A stretch of 64,000 nucleotides of DNA, taken from Talpa occidentalis (lineage: Eukaryota; Chordata; Mammalia; Eulipotyphla; Talpidae). Of this stretch, positions 36,539 through 48,633 are shown in pieces. Every line of letters starts with the position of its first letter. Position 1 is the first letter of the stretch. The notes under the pieces are model-generated. The model saw only the letters and a program-made list of their open reading frames with translations. It was not told where the DNA came from and did not search any database. Both the position numbers and the translations under genes were made by a program. The stretch spans positions 96,598,083 to 96,662,082 of the forward strand of contig NW_023604861.1 of assembly GCF_014898055.3 (NCBI RefSeq). The letters run 5' to 3'.

Positions 36539-37027
36539 AGTGAATCTAGATATGTATTTCTTTTGGACATATCACTGTCCTAAGGTGAGGACAGAGGCCC
36601 GGATTAGTTTACATACGACATGCTTAGTGGATGTTGTAAATATTGCTGGAGATTCTCATCAACCTGAGAAGTGAAAATGTCATGGGAAGACATTTTCTTC
36701 TCATTTTACTTTCTTCTTTACTGTTTTAATCTTTTTTGTTACCATATGTGTGTATTATTTTAAAATGTTCTTTAAGTTTAAAATAATTATTTTAAAAAGA
36801 AATGTGATACATCTACAAATATATCAGAGTCTCTACATGAAAGAAAAGATAAAGTAAAATATACATTCTGGCAAAAGGCATAGCCTTTGAAGAAGCAGGT
36901 GGTGAGGATTTGATAGCCTGCTAAAGTGAGTTGAGATCTTAATTTGGTGAGCTGTCAGATTGCACATAATTTTCCTTTTTTTTTTTTTTTTTTTTTTTAA
37001 TTTGGTGTCTCTTAATTTTGCTTTTAT

Positions 37028-37283
37028 TGGGCCTCCCTGGTGGCGCAAGGGGTTAAAATGCTAACCGCAGCCACTACAGCATGAGTTCTAGCCCCAGCTA
37101 GGGAGCTAACCACATGGCAAGCAGACCTCTCCTGACTCGCCCGCTGCTCCCCTCAGCAGTGTATTTCAGTGGATCCGCCTGTTCTGTTCCCCACTCTGTC
37201 TCTGGTGAATCCTCTCACCCTCCCACACCTCTGGCCTGTACCTCAGTTCTTGTATGCATAAATAAATAAATCTTTTAAATTTT
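37028..37283 (+). mobile_element. SINE
   Basis: GGGTTAAAATGCTAACCGC head type; flanks TTTTGCTTTAT on both sides. Confidence 0.87.
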
Positions 37284-37391
37284 TTTTTGCTTTATATTAC
37301 TTGAGCAAGAAATAATTATTTTAAGCATAATCTTAAACAACCATCAGAAGAGCAGCTCTGCTCTTCAGCACCCTAAGATAAAGGGGACAAG

Positions 37392-37876
37392 CGTTAGGGG
37401 GAAAGAATGTCCTGAGCTAATTCCATGCAGGCTTTGTGGACCCCACCCCCACTCCCGACCAAAGCCATTATGACATTGGGAAAGACAAATCCCTTCACCA
37501 CCAAAGGGAAGGTGGCTGGGACCTGAGGTTGGAGTTAAGCAGCCAGGTTGGGTATAAAAACCAAACACGTGGGGCTTGGGTGGTCGCTCTCTCGCTCTCT
37601 CGCTCGCCTCCTGGCTTCACGGCTCCTGGCTGGCGGCCAGCTCTCAGAGTGCCATTTGGGATTCCAGATCGGCGGATTGGGTAGGACTCATTTAAAACTT
37701 TGTCTCCCATTTTTCTCCCTGAGCTGTACATTTCCTCATTTGCCCTTCCCTTGTAAATAAACCTTTTATTAACCTTTCGCGTGTGCCTGCAGTAGAGCAT
37801 TGATAAGTCCTTTTAAGCGCACGGGTGAGACCCCACAGTCAGGTACCCCATTTTGTATCGGGGCTGCCCTATAACA
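37392..37876 (+). mobile_element. LTR B copy 2 (485 bp)
   Basis: Homologous to 32525-32988 in opposite orientation. Starts CGTTAGGGGGAAAG and ends GGGCTGCCCTATAACA. A TATA box (GGTTGGGTATAAAAAC) precedes CT-rich leader sequence with CTCTCGCTCTCTCGCTCGC, and GTAAATAAACC is the poly(A) signal, so U3-R-U5 order is plain. Upstream is AAAGGGGACAAG, similar to a polypurine tract; no matching 4-bp duplication is found. Confidence 0.8.
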
Positions 37877-38860
37877 GTTCCATTTTAATCTTCAAGATCT
37901 AATTTTAATCACTATAGGGGAAGAGCAACAACATGAATCCCAGTCCTAAGAAAGCAATACCACTGTGGCCAAAGTCAGCCCAACATGACAATCTCCCTGA
38001 ACAATTAGAGGCCTGATCCCCGCCCTGGGCCTTGAGGCACTTGCCCTCCACTCTCTCCTTCCCGCTACACTTTAGGACAGAAGTCCACACCCAGTCCTGA
38101 CCTGTCCTTGATCCCCTAGTCCTAGGGTAAGAGGCAGGGCAGCCCAGCAGGGACTGGCATTCATACATGATTCCAAAGGGCAGGAGGGGTGTGAGGAACG
38201 CCTTCCTCGCCAGCTGTAAAACAAGGAGCAGTCAAAAGGGAAAGGTTACAGCAAGGTCCAGCTCTAGTCAGTTTCTGGCAGTGCAAGTTGGATTTCTATC
38301 TGCCAGAATGAAAAGGAGACTCTGGGCTGAGGGTCAATTCATCTTTTTATCTTTTCAAACTGTAAGAACTCTTTGATAAAGAGATTCTCAGAAGTCCCAA
38401 GGATGACTAGCAGCTAGAGCTAGGTTAAAAAAAAATTAATCATGATGCTTAATCACAATGATAAAGACATTTGTAGCTGTCTGGTTTACAGAGTGCTTTC
38501 ATTTAGCTATCACACTTGCTCTTCACAGCAAACTTTAAAGACAAAAAACTTATTATCAGGTTCTAGATCTCACTGGAAAATTTTGTATCAATTCAGGAAA
38601 GCACTTTGAAGATCTAATTTACCAACAAAAACTGTTTGACATGGATAGATAGAATTGGCTGTTACTGAAATCAACTCAGCATATGGAGACAGCTTTGAAG
38701 GTGCCTACCGCGTGTGGCAGGGCCCGGTCAGGTGTGATCTCTTCATTCTCAGCCCTCCCCCTCACACACCTGGTGGCACAGACTTCCTGTGAAACCCATG
38801 GCCTGCTCAGTCTCCTGGTTTACATTGTTGTCTATAGTTCATAATTGGTAGATAGTTGCT
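37877..38860. other. Intergenic after LTR B
   Basis: No gene. A weak MIR-like stretch lies near 38480-38560. Confidence 0.45.
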
Positions 38861-39127
38861 TTTTTTTTTTAAGATTTATTTATTTATTCATACAAGCACT
38901 GGGTACAGTCAGAAGCGTGGGAGGGTGAAAGAATTCACCAGAGCCAGAGTGGGAAGGAGAACAGGTAGACTGACGAAGTACACTGCTGAGGGGAGCAGCA
39001 AGTGCGGCAGGAGAGGTCTGCCATGCCATGTGGGACCCTCGCCGGGGGCCGGGTATCCAACCGGCGCTGCAGAAGCTGCGGGCAGCTTCACAGACCAGCG
39101 CTCAACTGCTGTGCCACCAGGAAGGCC
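38861..39127 (-). mobile_element. SINE, young type, minus strand
   Basis: Flanks GGTAGATAGTTGCTTTT on both sides; complete. Confidence 0.9.
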
Positions 39128-39894
39128 CGGTAGATAGTTGCTTTTATTGTAATAAAGTGTTCATTTTTTAAAAGTCACCGAAATTCATGGCTCACACTGA
39201 ATCATCTCTTGGTTGGCCACATCCAGGGGAAATCAGTCTGCAGGCCCCGAATGGACAGCAGGACCCCTGTGTGGGACAATCACACTGGAGGTCAGCACTG
39301 GGCCTGCAAAGAGTGGGGGAAGGCCTCCAACTCTGGGAACAACACATAACCAACCTGCCCACAGAGGGTGCTGGGGAAACACTGCACGCAGGGTGGGCCA
39401 GGGGCAGAACTACTTCAGCCTGGCCAATGCACAGGGCTATGACTATTAGTATTACTACTACCACTGTCATTTTTATGGATGCTTTCTCTTCTTTCTACTG
39501 AGCATTTAAGCCTCTCTACAGGGGCCAGGCCTCACAGACACAAAAATTGCTGTGCACAGATGAAATGAACACCAGGGTCAAAGGTAAGGGTAACTGATGA
39601 GTGAGTCCTTGAGAAGATCTCAGGGAATCTGCTATGTAGGCAGCATATCAGGGAGACCTTCTATCTGAGGCCCACAGCCCAGTCAGTCTGTCGCTGCGAG
39701 ATAACTTGACCTTCCCCTACTCTGGGCCTCCTCCTACTATGAACTCCACTGCGCTATCTGGTCTATCATTACAGTAGACTTGAATTGGTTTTGTCTCCCC
39801 CAACTTGCCAGTGAGCTCCAAGGAGGCCCTGATGCAGCTCAGGCCTTGGAGGAGAGGAGTGTGTATTCGGAGGGTGAGTTAAAGAGGAAGAGGA

Positions 39895-40000
39895 AGCCCG
39901 GGGTCTATTCCTGTTCTACAGGGGACACTTACAGGTTCTCTGAGCCTCTCTTTTTCCATCTGTAAAAGGGGGGACACAAGCCCTTCCTACCTGGCAGGCT
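39895..40000 (+). repeat. MIR SINE fragment
   Basis: 'ggttctctgagcctctctttt', 'ccatctgtaaaaggggggac' match the MIR core and 3' part. Confidence 0.6.
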
Positions 40001-40005
40001 TCGAA

Positions 40006-40580
40006 CTGCACTGTCCAGTATGGTAGCCACTAACCACGTCTGGCTGTCAAAAGCATGAGTGTGGCAGGTGGGAGCTGAAATGTGCTCTAAGTAGAGAACA
40101 AACAAAGAGATATCAAAGAGAGTACCAAAAAATAAATAGAAAAATTTCTCAATACTGGGCCTCCCCAGTGGCACAGCAGGTTGAGTGCAGTGCTGTGAAG
40201 CTGTCCGCAGCCTCTGCAGCGCGGGTTCAATCCCTGGCCAGCCAGGGAGATACACACATGGTGCAGCAGACCTCTCCTATCTCACCTGTTGCTCCCCTCA
40301 GCAGTGTATTTCAGTCAGTCTGCCTGTTCTGCTCCCTGCTCTGTCTCTGGTGAATCCTCTCACCCTCCCACACGTCTGGCCTGTACCCCAGCTCTTGTAT
40401 GAAAATAAATAAATCTTTAAAAAAAAGTTAAAAAAAAACTCTCAATACTTATGCTGATTACATGTTGAAATAATATTTGTATATATTGGATGAAGTTAAG
40501 TATATTATTAAAATTAATTTCACCTGTTTAACTTCACCTGTTTTCATTTTGAAGATGTGGCTACTTTTCACCATGTAGTA
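40006..40580. mobile_element. Ancient hAT-type nonautonomous DNA transposon, split by a SINE
   Basis: 'ctgcactgtccagtatggtagcc' opening and GTGGCTACTTTTCACC near the right end are words of a common mammalian MER/hAT element. The middle is replaced by the SINE at 40157-40437. Confidence 0.5.
40157..40437 (+). mobile_element. SINE inside hAT remnant
   Basis: Complete copy; flanks TTTCTCAATACT and CTCTCAATACTT. Splits an ancient DNA-transposon fragment. Confidence 0.88.
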
Positions 40581-41167
40581 AATTCCTATGTATCATCTAC
40601 ACTGGATCTATTTTAGGACTTCCTATTCGGTTCCAGTGATATGGTGCCTTCTCTTGGACTGTATGGAATAAAGTATCAAACTATTCTCATTATTGTAGTT
40701 TTGAACTAACCTTTGTCAGTTTGTATTCTTGCTCTCCTGGTCTCACTTTTTTTAATTCCATCACAAAGAATAACTTAATCCTATTGGTCAGTCAGGTGGG
40801 ACAGGAACAAAAGAGAGCCCAACAGAATCCAAAACAGAGGCCCCACTTTCACACCCAAGAACCCCACACTGGGTGTGTTAGGCAGGCACACAGCTGCCTG
40901 AGGCTGATAGGAGAAATGGCACCTGATAGGACCTGGAAGCTGTATCCCTAGAATCTTCTGGTGAAGCCAAAGGGAAGGTGCTGCAGAAAACCACACAGGA
41001 AGAAGGGGCAGTGTTATAAATGGCTGATATTTTTAGGTAGGGGTGAGGAAAAGGCAGGGAAACAGGATTTTTGTGATTATTTATAGGATATATAAAAATC
41101 TAGGTTTCTACTGTTCCAGAGGGACTGAATATAGCCCAAGGAAACCTGTATAAAAACACTAATGGGG

Positions 41168-41482
41168 GGGCCTCCCCAGTGGCGCAGCGGTTGAGCGCTG
41201 GGTTGCGAAGCTGCCGCGGCCTCTGCGGCGCCGGTCGATCCCCGCTGCTCCCCGCCACCGGAGGAGGGTCCACATGGCGCGCAGACCTCTCCTGCGCCGC
41301 TGCTCCCCTCAGTGTACTTCGGTCCTTCTGCCTGCTCTGCTCCCTGCTCTGGCTCTGGTGAATTCTCTCACCCTCCTGCGCTTCTGACTGTACCCAGTGC
41401 ATGTATAAACAAAAACAAAACAAACAAACAAATAAAAAAAAATAAAACATGCCTCTATAAAAAAAAAAAAAAAAAAAAAAAA
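41168..41482 (+). mobile_element. SINE, young type, first of a same-site pair
   Basis: Complete with the CATGCCTCTATAAAA tail. Left flank AAAACACTAATGGGGG repeats between this copy and the next. Confidence 0.89.
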
Positions 41483-41494
41483 CACTAATGGGGG

Positions 41495-41774
41495 GGGCCT
41501 CCCTGGTGGCACAAAGGGTTAAGTCTCACCACTATTAAGCTATCCACAGCCACTACAGCACGAGTTTGATCCCCAGCCAGGGAGCTACCCACATGGTGCA
41601 GTAGACCTTTCCTGTTTTGTCTGCTGCTCCCCTTAGCAGTATATTTCAGAGCATTTGCCTGTTCTGCTCCCCAGTCTGTCTCTGGTGAATCCTCTCACCC
41701 CTCACGACTCTGTCCTACACCCCAGCGCTTGTATACATAAATAAATAAAATAAATCTTAAAAACAAAACAAAAC
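41495..41774 (+). mobile_element. SINE, second of a same-site pair
   Basis: AAAGGGTTAAGTCTCACC head type, directly after the second copy of AACACTAATGGGGGG. Complete. Confidence 0.86.
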
Positions 41775-42050
41775 TGGAAACCACCTAAATAGTGACTAGG
41801 AGAACAGATAATTAACTCTGTGTGGTCATGAATGACCCAGAAATACACATGTTTACATGGAGATACTTTCAACTACATTCAACATTAAGCAAATAAAAAA
41901 GTTAAATGTTTGAGAATGCATATAGTGCAAGATTGTTCACATGTAGCTTGAAAACATGCAAAACAATATTATGTATCGTTTAGGGATGCATACATGTGCA
42001 ATTAAAAGAAAAAGAAATAATAAACACTGAATTCAGTCACTGATTTGAAC

Positions 42051-42636
42051 TGTAACAGGGTGGTCCCCAGGAAAGGGGGAGTTTCCCTTCCCCACCCAAG
42101 GGAGGGTGGAGCTGAGCACGGAGAGGGGAAGCTGCAGAAGAGACTGAGGAAGGAAGCAGGATGGAGCCAGGAGACCTGGAGGAGGCGCATGGAGCCTAGA
42201 GACACGTGAAGAAACTGCACTTGCCTTTTGGTCATGGACTGGGTGACACAGATGTGGGTGAGACCCGTGGGGAGGTGACAATGGCAGCTTTTATCTTGAT
42301 GTTGATTTTGCTCTTTTCCTTCCGGGCTTGTCTGGTTGTTTCTGACCCTTTTCTGTGGGTCCCCACTGGAAGATGCTTTAGACTTGTGGCAGGCTTTGGG
42401 GCCTTGTTCTGGGCCAATCCCATATGGATGGACATTTATCCACAAGGGGACGGGTAACTTTGGGTGCTTCATTTAGAAACTAGACTCTTTGCCTTACCTG
42501 TATTGTTTCCTAGTTTTATTAAAGTTCCTTCCCATTAAAGTCTCCTATGTTTTGTGTTGATGCGGCGGATGGCAGAACCCATTTAGAATAGGCAGGTTTG
42601 GGAGGTTTGGGCTGCCCCTCTCCCTGTCCTATAACA
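42051..42636 (+). mobile_element. LTR A copy 5 (solo LTR, 586 bp)
   Basis: Begins TGTAACAGGGTG and ends GTCCTATAACA, with GAAC on both sides (42047-42050, 42637-42640). ORF 42281-42457 keeps the same 58 codons. A few small internal deletions relative to the other copies lie in the first 150 bp. Confidence 0.9.
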
Positions 42637-42755
42637 GAACCAGGGAAAACAATCCAGACCCTGAGATCTTAAGGTACAAGAGTACAAGAGTACTCATTAT
42701 TTTATTTTCTATACCTTCTCTAATGTCTGAAACATTTTGCATCAAATTTTTAAAG

Positions 42756-43040
42756 TTTTTTTTTTTTTTTTTAAAGATTTATTTATTTATTTATACAAGC
42801 ACTGGTTATAGTCAGAAGCGCGGGAGGGTGAGAGAATTCACCAGAGCCAGAGCGGAGAGTAGAACAGGCAGATGGACGAAGTACACTGCTGAGGGGAGCA
42901 GCGGGCAGCAGGAGAGGTCTGCACGCCATGTGGGACCCTCCTCCAGTGGCCGGGGAGCAGCCAGGGATCGAACCAGCACTGCAGAGGTTGCGGGGAGCTT
43001 CGCAACCCAGCGATCAACCGCTGCGCCACCGGGGAGGCCC
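42756..43040 (-). mobile_element. SINE, young type, minus strand
   Basis: Complete; flanks CAAATTTTTAAAGTTTT and CAAATTTTTGAAGTTTT. Confidence 0.89.
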
Positions 43041-44283
43041 AAATTTTTGAAGTTTTAAATATCTACTTTCTATTAAGCATGTAGCAGAATACCAGAGATG
43101 TGGTAAAGACTCAATATATAATAGCAAGTGCTTTCACATTTACTCAGATTGTCAGCCCCATGTTAATTACTTCACTTTGGGGTTCTCTCCTTTAGTCCAT
43201 CCTCAAGATAGAAAAAGGTTCTTCTATTTTTATAGAAATTCAAATGACTTTATGACTAAAATCACAAGAAACACTCTAAGTCAGGTTGCCTGGATCTGTA
43301 CCTGCTGAGTCAGAATGGACTTTATACATTCAATTTTTCTTTTTTTTTTTTAAAAAAAGGAGAAATAAAATCTACAAAGATGTCATGGGTCAAACACTAA
43401 CAGTGGGCAGATTTAGAAGTGCTAATTTGAAAGCAAGACATGCCAGTGGTGTATTTCAGGTACAGTTCAATTCCTTCATTCCCACCCAATGGAATGTAAC
43501 AGAGCATTGAATTCACCCCAGGTGAACAATTGAGGCTGCCTCTTTTAGAGTTCTCACTTCTAGAAGCATATTAGAATCCCAAAGAAAGCTTTTAAAAATC
43601 CTAATGCCTAAGTCACATCCATATCAATTAAATCACAATGTGCCTGCATGGAACCCAGACCGCAGCTCCCCAAGTGAGTCCAATATCCAATATATGAGCA
43701 AGGTTGAGAATCACTGAGCTATTTAGCACTCTCAGGAAAATGACACCCCTGAAACACCAGACCAAACAGTGAATTCAGATTGCCTTCCTTGATTCTTCCA
43801 TGTATAAAACACTAATTCATTCCCTCTTATTCCTTCTAGACTTTTACAATTCTAGTCAATCATGGATTCAATTGCAGTCATAAAATTGCTTAAATTTGGA
43901 ACTGTTCTTACCAGTCCTAAATAATACAACTTCACCTTTTAGTTGGGTATGTCACTACCCTACTGAAAATCACATTTCCCAGGGTAAGGGCTGGGGGAGA
44001 AAGGAAAGGCCTTCTTCACTGAAGAATGCAAACTGATAAATGTATAATGAGAGAAAATGGAAAACCATTTTACAACCACCTTCATAATAATCAGTTCAGG
44101 CAAGAACTGATTAATCAGTATCAGTTCATCAATGGATACAAAGGCCATTGGGTGAAAGACTGCCAGGGCACAGAATAGTCACACAATGTCAGTTTCTCAC
44201 ACACACAACCTCTCTTCCTCCTTCAGTGGATGCATTCATTCCCAAGATACTTCTATGAGACAGAGAGTCCTTGTGTTTTTGTT

Positions 44284-44551
44284 TTTTAAGACATTTATTT
44301 ATGCATACAAGAACTGGGGTGTACGCCAAAGGTGCGGTGGGAGGCGGGCGGCCAGGGGATTCACAAGAGACAGAGTGGGGAGCAGAACAGGCGGATCAAC
44401 TGAAATACACTGCTGAGGGGAGCAGCAGGTGAGACAGGAGAGGTCTGCTGCACCATGTGGATTAGCTACATGGCGGGGGAACAAACTCATGCCGCAATGG
44501 CCATAGCTTGATAGCGCTGAAACTTTAACCCCTGCACCACAAAGGAGGCTC
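44284..44551 (-). mobile_element. SINE, minus strand
   Basis: Complete reverse copy, diverged (head end CACCACAAAGGAGGCTC). Confidence 0.84.
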
Positions 44552-44569
44552 TGTATTGGTTGTTAAGCT

Positions 44570-45160
44570 ATCCTCTCTCAGCTTCAAACCAGGTTCTTCA
44601 CACTTCATGGAGATGCTGACCCTGGGACACCTCCAACCACATTTGCTTGCCAGCTCCTTCCCTGTTGAGATCCACCACTAGGAGGGGCTTGAGGCAGCTG
44701 CAGGGGAAAAGAACTTCCTAATGGCTTCCTGTTCCTGAGGTCACCCTAACATTTCTTCACCCTGACTGCAGCAGTTCCTTCTTATACAGCAATTGAATCC
44801 TGTTTGCAGGTTTTCAACATTGCAGAATTGGCTTCTTCACAGACCTCTTAAAGTCACCAGGCATCAGGAGTTTGGGTCACAGATCTAAGTTGTCAAACTC
44901 ATGGGCCTTCCTCAGAGGTTGGAGTTTCAGCTTCACAGGGGCTCTTGTCCAAGTCTCTCACATTTTAATGATTCCAATCTCTTATTTTTTCTTGCCCAGT
45001 CTCTGTAGTTGCTCCCTCCCTGATACCTTAATGCTCACTTTTTGTCATTGCAGTTATCTGACTAACAATTTATACCTATTTGACAACTCTTTTATTAAAA
45101 TATGATTTCTGTCTTCTGACTGGATTCTGATGCAGAAATTGGTACCAAAATTGAGATTTA
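44570..45160 (+). mobile_element. Possible ancient ERVL-type LTR
   Basis: Ends with 'gcagaaattggtaccaaa', resembling the LTR end plus leucine primer-binding site of mammalian ERVL elements. The upstream ~500 bp is LTR-like in length, but I cannot assign a family. Confidence 0.33.
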
Positions 45161-45587
45161 TATCACACCCTCTGGCATGTGCATATATCTTACTAAGCAT
45201 CTAAACAACTTGCTGTTTCCTGCATGATGAAACTTATCCTCTACTACCAATAATGAGGAAACTAAATCTTTGGATCCATGTTGAAGATGGAACAAAATAG
45301 AAAGAGCCTATTTTTCTAGTCTGATGACCATGGAGCCATTATAATGGCCCTTGGCCTTCTTTTACCTGAAGGAGAAATAAACTTTCTTTTCTGTTCATGG
45401 GATTTTCTGTCACTTACACTGTATCCTAATTTATACAGGGCCTTATACACTTTTTTTTTTTTTCCAAAGACAGTCCACCAAAATTAAATCCTGTAATTTC
45501 AGATTACAGTTAAGGAAAATTACTTGCCAACCACAATCAAAGGGAATCAGTGTCAAGTTGAATATTATCACATCAAGAAAAGTTAGA

Positions 45588-45622
45588 TGTGTGTGTGTAT
45601 ATATATATACATATATACATAT
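45588..45622. repeat. (TG)n/(TA)n compound microsatellite
   Basis: GTGTGTGTGTATATATATAT followed by imperfect ATAC repeats. Confidence 0.88.
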
Positions 45623-45639
45623 TTTTTGGTGAATGAGAT

Positions 45640-46165
45640 CAGTTAATAAACACTATTTACAAAGTGCTTACCAAGTATGAGGCATTGCACACTTCGCTTA
45701 CATTTTATTTGATCCTGAGAATCCAGTGATGTAAGTGCCTTTACATCACCAATCTTTTTTTTAAAAAAAGATTTATTTATTTATTCATACAAGAACTGAG
45801 GTATAGGCCAGAGATGTGGGGAGTGAGAGACAGAGTAAGGAGCAGAACAGGCAGATTGAGTGAAATACACTGCTGAGGGAAGCAGCGGGCGAGTCAGGAG
45901 AGGTCTGCTGTGCCATGTGAGTTTCTCCCTGGCCGGGGATCGAACTTGGTGCTGCAGTGGCTGCGGATAGCTTCATAAGTTGCGTCCCAACCCCTTGCTC
46001 CACCAGGGAGGCCCCTACATCACCAATCTTAAAACAAAGGAATTGAAGCTTACATTAAGTAATCTCTAGAATACACAACTAGCAAGTGGTAGAATTAGAA
46101 TTTGAACCCAAATAATTCTGGCTCCAAAACTAATGCTCCTAACCACTATACTACACAGCACCCAG
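45640..46165 (-). repeat. MIR SINE, minus strand, split by the SINE at 45757-46014
   Basis: 'aagtgcttaccaagtatgagg', 'acaactagcaagtggtagaa', 'tttgaacccaaataattctgg', 'ctaaccactatactacac': near full-length MIR in reverse. Confidence 0.75.
45757..46014 (-). mobile_element. SINE, minus strand, inside a MIR
   Basis: Flanks TACATCACCAATCTT on both sides; MIR sequence continues left and right. Confidence 0.89.
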
Positions 46166-46195
46166 AGTCAACTGACTTTAATATCTTTGACTCCA

Positions 46196-46466
46196 GGGCC
46201 TCCCTAGTGGCACAGGGGTTAAGCACAGCACTGTGAAGCTGTCCGCAGCCTCTGTAGCATGAGTTCGATCCCGGGCCTGCCAGGGAGCTACCCACATGGT
46301 GCAGCAGACCTCTCCTGTCTCACCTGCTGCTCCCCTCAGCAGTGTACTTCAGTCAGTCTGCTATTCTGCTCCCCACTGTGTCTCTGGTGAATCCTCTCAC
46401 GCCTTGCACCTCTGGCCTGTATCCCAGTTCTTGTATGCATAAATAAATAAATCTTAAAAAAAAAAA
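46196..46466 (+). mobile_element. SINE
   Basis: GCACAGCACTGTGAAGC head type; flanks ATCTTTGACTCCA on both sides. Confidence 0.89.
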
Positions 46467-47439
46467 TCTTTGACTCCACTGAAAACTTTGAATTTAAAGT
46501 GTTTCTCTCTAGAGAGTGATTCTATGTAGAACATAACAGAACCACTCAAAGAAAAACCAAAGACACTAAACAGAAGTGTTACAGCAACTCTATACTCACA
46601 AGCTGACAGTATTTCCAAAAAGCTGGCAAGACCAACTACATTTTGGATAATGAAGAGCCTGCTAGAAGCTAAAACCTTAGCTAAAAGAAAATTATCTCCC
46701 TTCCAAATCAGTATAGTACACAGAAGGCCCATCATAGGACTATTTACTAGCAGGCAATATTGACTAAGTTTTCTAGAACCCAGCCCACCAATTTTTAATT
46801 GAAATTAATTTTTATGAAGTCTCCTAAAACAAGACATCAAATCAATAGGCATGTGATTCTTACAGGTTGACATTAGATTTATAATGGTCCTTGTACACAG
46901 CATAGGCTTCCCCTGGGATTTCCTAAGGTCCATTATCCTTAGTGCTAAACTAAAAAGTACTATTTCACTTTAGGAACCAAACTGGCAACTCAGCTGCCAA
47001 CCATTATTTTGCAAAGCAGGACACAGTTAGTTGAAAATTATATTTTTCCAATTAGCACAGTGGGAAACACTGCTGAGGCATTCAGTCCAAGCCTGCAATT
47101 AGAGAACATTTGCTTGCTTCTAGAAATAGAATGAATAGGAAGTAGAGACCTGCTATCTAGGTTCTCAGCAGTGATACTCTGGGAGCAGAGACCTTGTTAT
47201 AATTTCAGCAGTCCCCAGAAAATAACCACCTTGCTCCGTTTAATAAGTAGCATTCTGTTCTGCACCACAATATGTTCAGATGAGATGAAAAAATCCAGCA
47301 TCACCTCTCAATATAACAAAAGGAATTTACATAAGCCCAGTCATTAGGAAGGAACTAATGATCTGCCAATGATCAGCCCTAGTGTTTTACCTTATTAGTT
47401 GTTTTTAAAAATCTATTAATAAGCTTCCGAACTTGTGAA
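46467..47439. other. Intergenic, nothing recognised
   Basis: AT-rich, no gene or clear repeat. Confidence 0.5.
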
Positions 47440-47585
47440 CATGTGCAGGTGCAGGGAGAGCAGTGCATATGAACAGGACAGGGGAGCACCATGCTTTTCC
47501 CCATACCTTGATCTATGCATCTCTCCCATCTGACTATTCCTGAACTATATTTTATAATAAACCAGTACTTTAGTGGGAAAAAATA
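47440..47585 (+). mobile_element. Second fragment of the same ancient LTR family
   Basis: 'ccataccttgatctatgcatc', 'tgactattcctgaactatat' and TTTATAATAAACCAG parallel 35500-35640; short and diverged. Confidence 0.45.
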
Positions 47586-47589
47586 TATA

Positions 47590-48555
47590 TGAATAAAGCC
47601 TTAAACGTCTCCATCTGTGCATCCTTGGTGGGGATGTAAATTGATACAGTCATTATGGAAAATAGTATGGGGGATCCCCAAAAGATTAAAAAATAAATTC
47701 CATATGATTCCATTATCCCATGTCTGAATATTTACCCAAAAAATACAGAAACACTAATTCAAAGAGATATATACACCCCCATGTTTAATACGGCATTATT
47801 TACAACAGCCAAGAGCTGGAAACAACCTAAGTGCCTGCTGACAGACAAAGAAGATGTGGCATATATACACAATGGAATACTCCTTTCCTATTAAAAATAA
47901 GATGTTGGGCCTCCCCGGTGGCACAGCGGTTGAGCGCTGGGTTGCGAAGCTGCCCGCAACCTCTGCAGCGCCGGTTCGATCCCTGGCTGCTCCCCGGCCA
48001 CCGGAGGAGGGTCCCACATGGCGCGCAGACCTCTCCTGCTGCTCCCCTCAGCAGTGTACTTCAGTCCTTCTGCCTGCTCTGCTCCCCACTCTGGCTCTGG
48101 TGAATTCTCTCACCCTCCCGCGCTTCTGACTGTACCCCAGTGCTTGTATAAATAAAATAAATAAATAAATAAATAAAAATAAATAAATAAATCTTTAAAA
48201 AAAAAAAATAAGATGTTATTTTAAATGTCCTGCCATTTGCAACAACATGGATGGAGCTATATGAATAGTGAAGTAAGTCAGAGAAAGACAAACGCTGTAT
48301 GATTTTACTCGTATGCAGTATATAGACAAAACAGATGAACTACGTAAAGCAAAATTAAACTTTTAGACTATGAGACCAATTAGTGGGGCCCAAAAGGGAA
48401 AGTGGGAGGGGGAGGAGTTGGGGAAACTAGTAAGGTAGAGTATACAAATGTGTCCCCTTTTGACTCTTACTAATGAACTTCATGCAGTACATATACATGC
48501 TGATTTCCAATGATGAATCCCTAAAACTTACATAACACACTGTCCATCAAAAAAA
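47590..48555 (+). mobile_element. L1 LINE 3' end, split by a SINE
   Basis: ORF2-like blocks (TATTTACCCAAAAAATACAG, AACAGCCAAGAGCTGGAAAC, CATATATACACAATGGAATA) continue after the SINE into CAACATGGATGGAGCTATA and a 3' UTR. Several frameshifts. Confidence 0.8.
47907..48208 (+). mobile_element. SINE, young type, inside L1
   Basis: Complete; flanks AAAATAAGATGTT on both sides, splitting an L1 3' end. Confidence 0.91.
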
Positions 48556-48633
48556 AAATCTCCACCTGTACCTGTCTTCAAAGTAACAGTTTGCCATAAG
48601 CACCTCAGTCATCTCCAACTAGCTGACCCTCAG

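Noticed and set aside
36925..37013. Small retroposed insert suggested by TTAATTTGGTG on both sides of a T-run
   Set aside because: The T-run is on the wrong side for a minus-strand A-tail; the flanks may match by chance.
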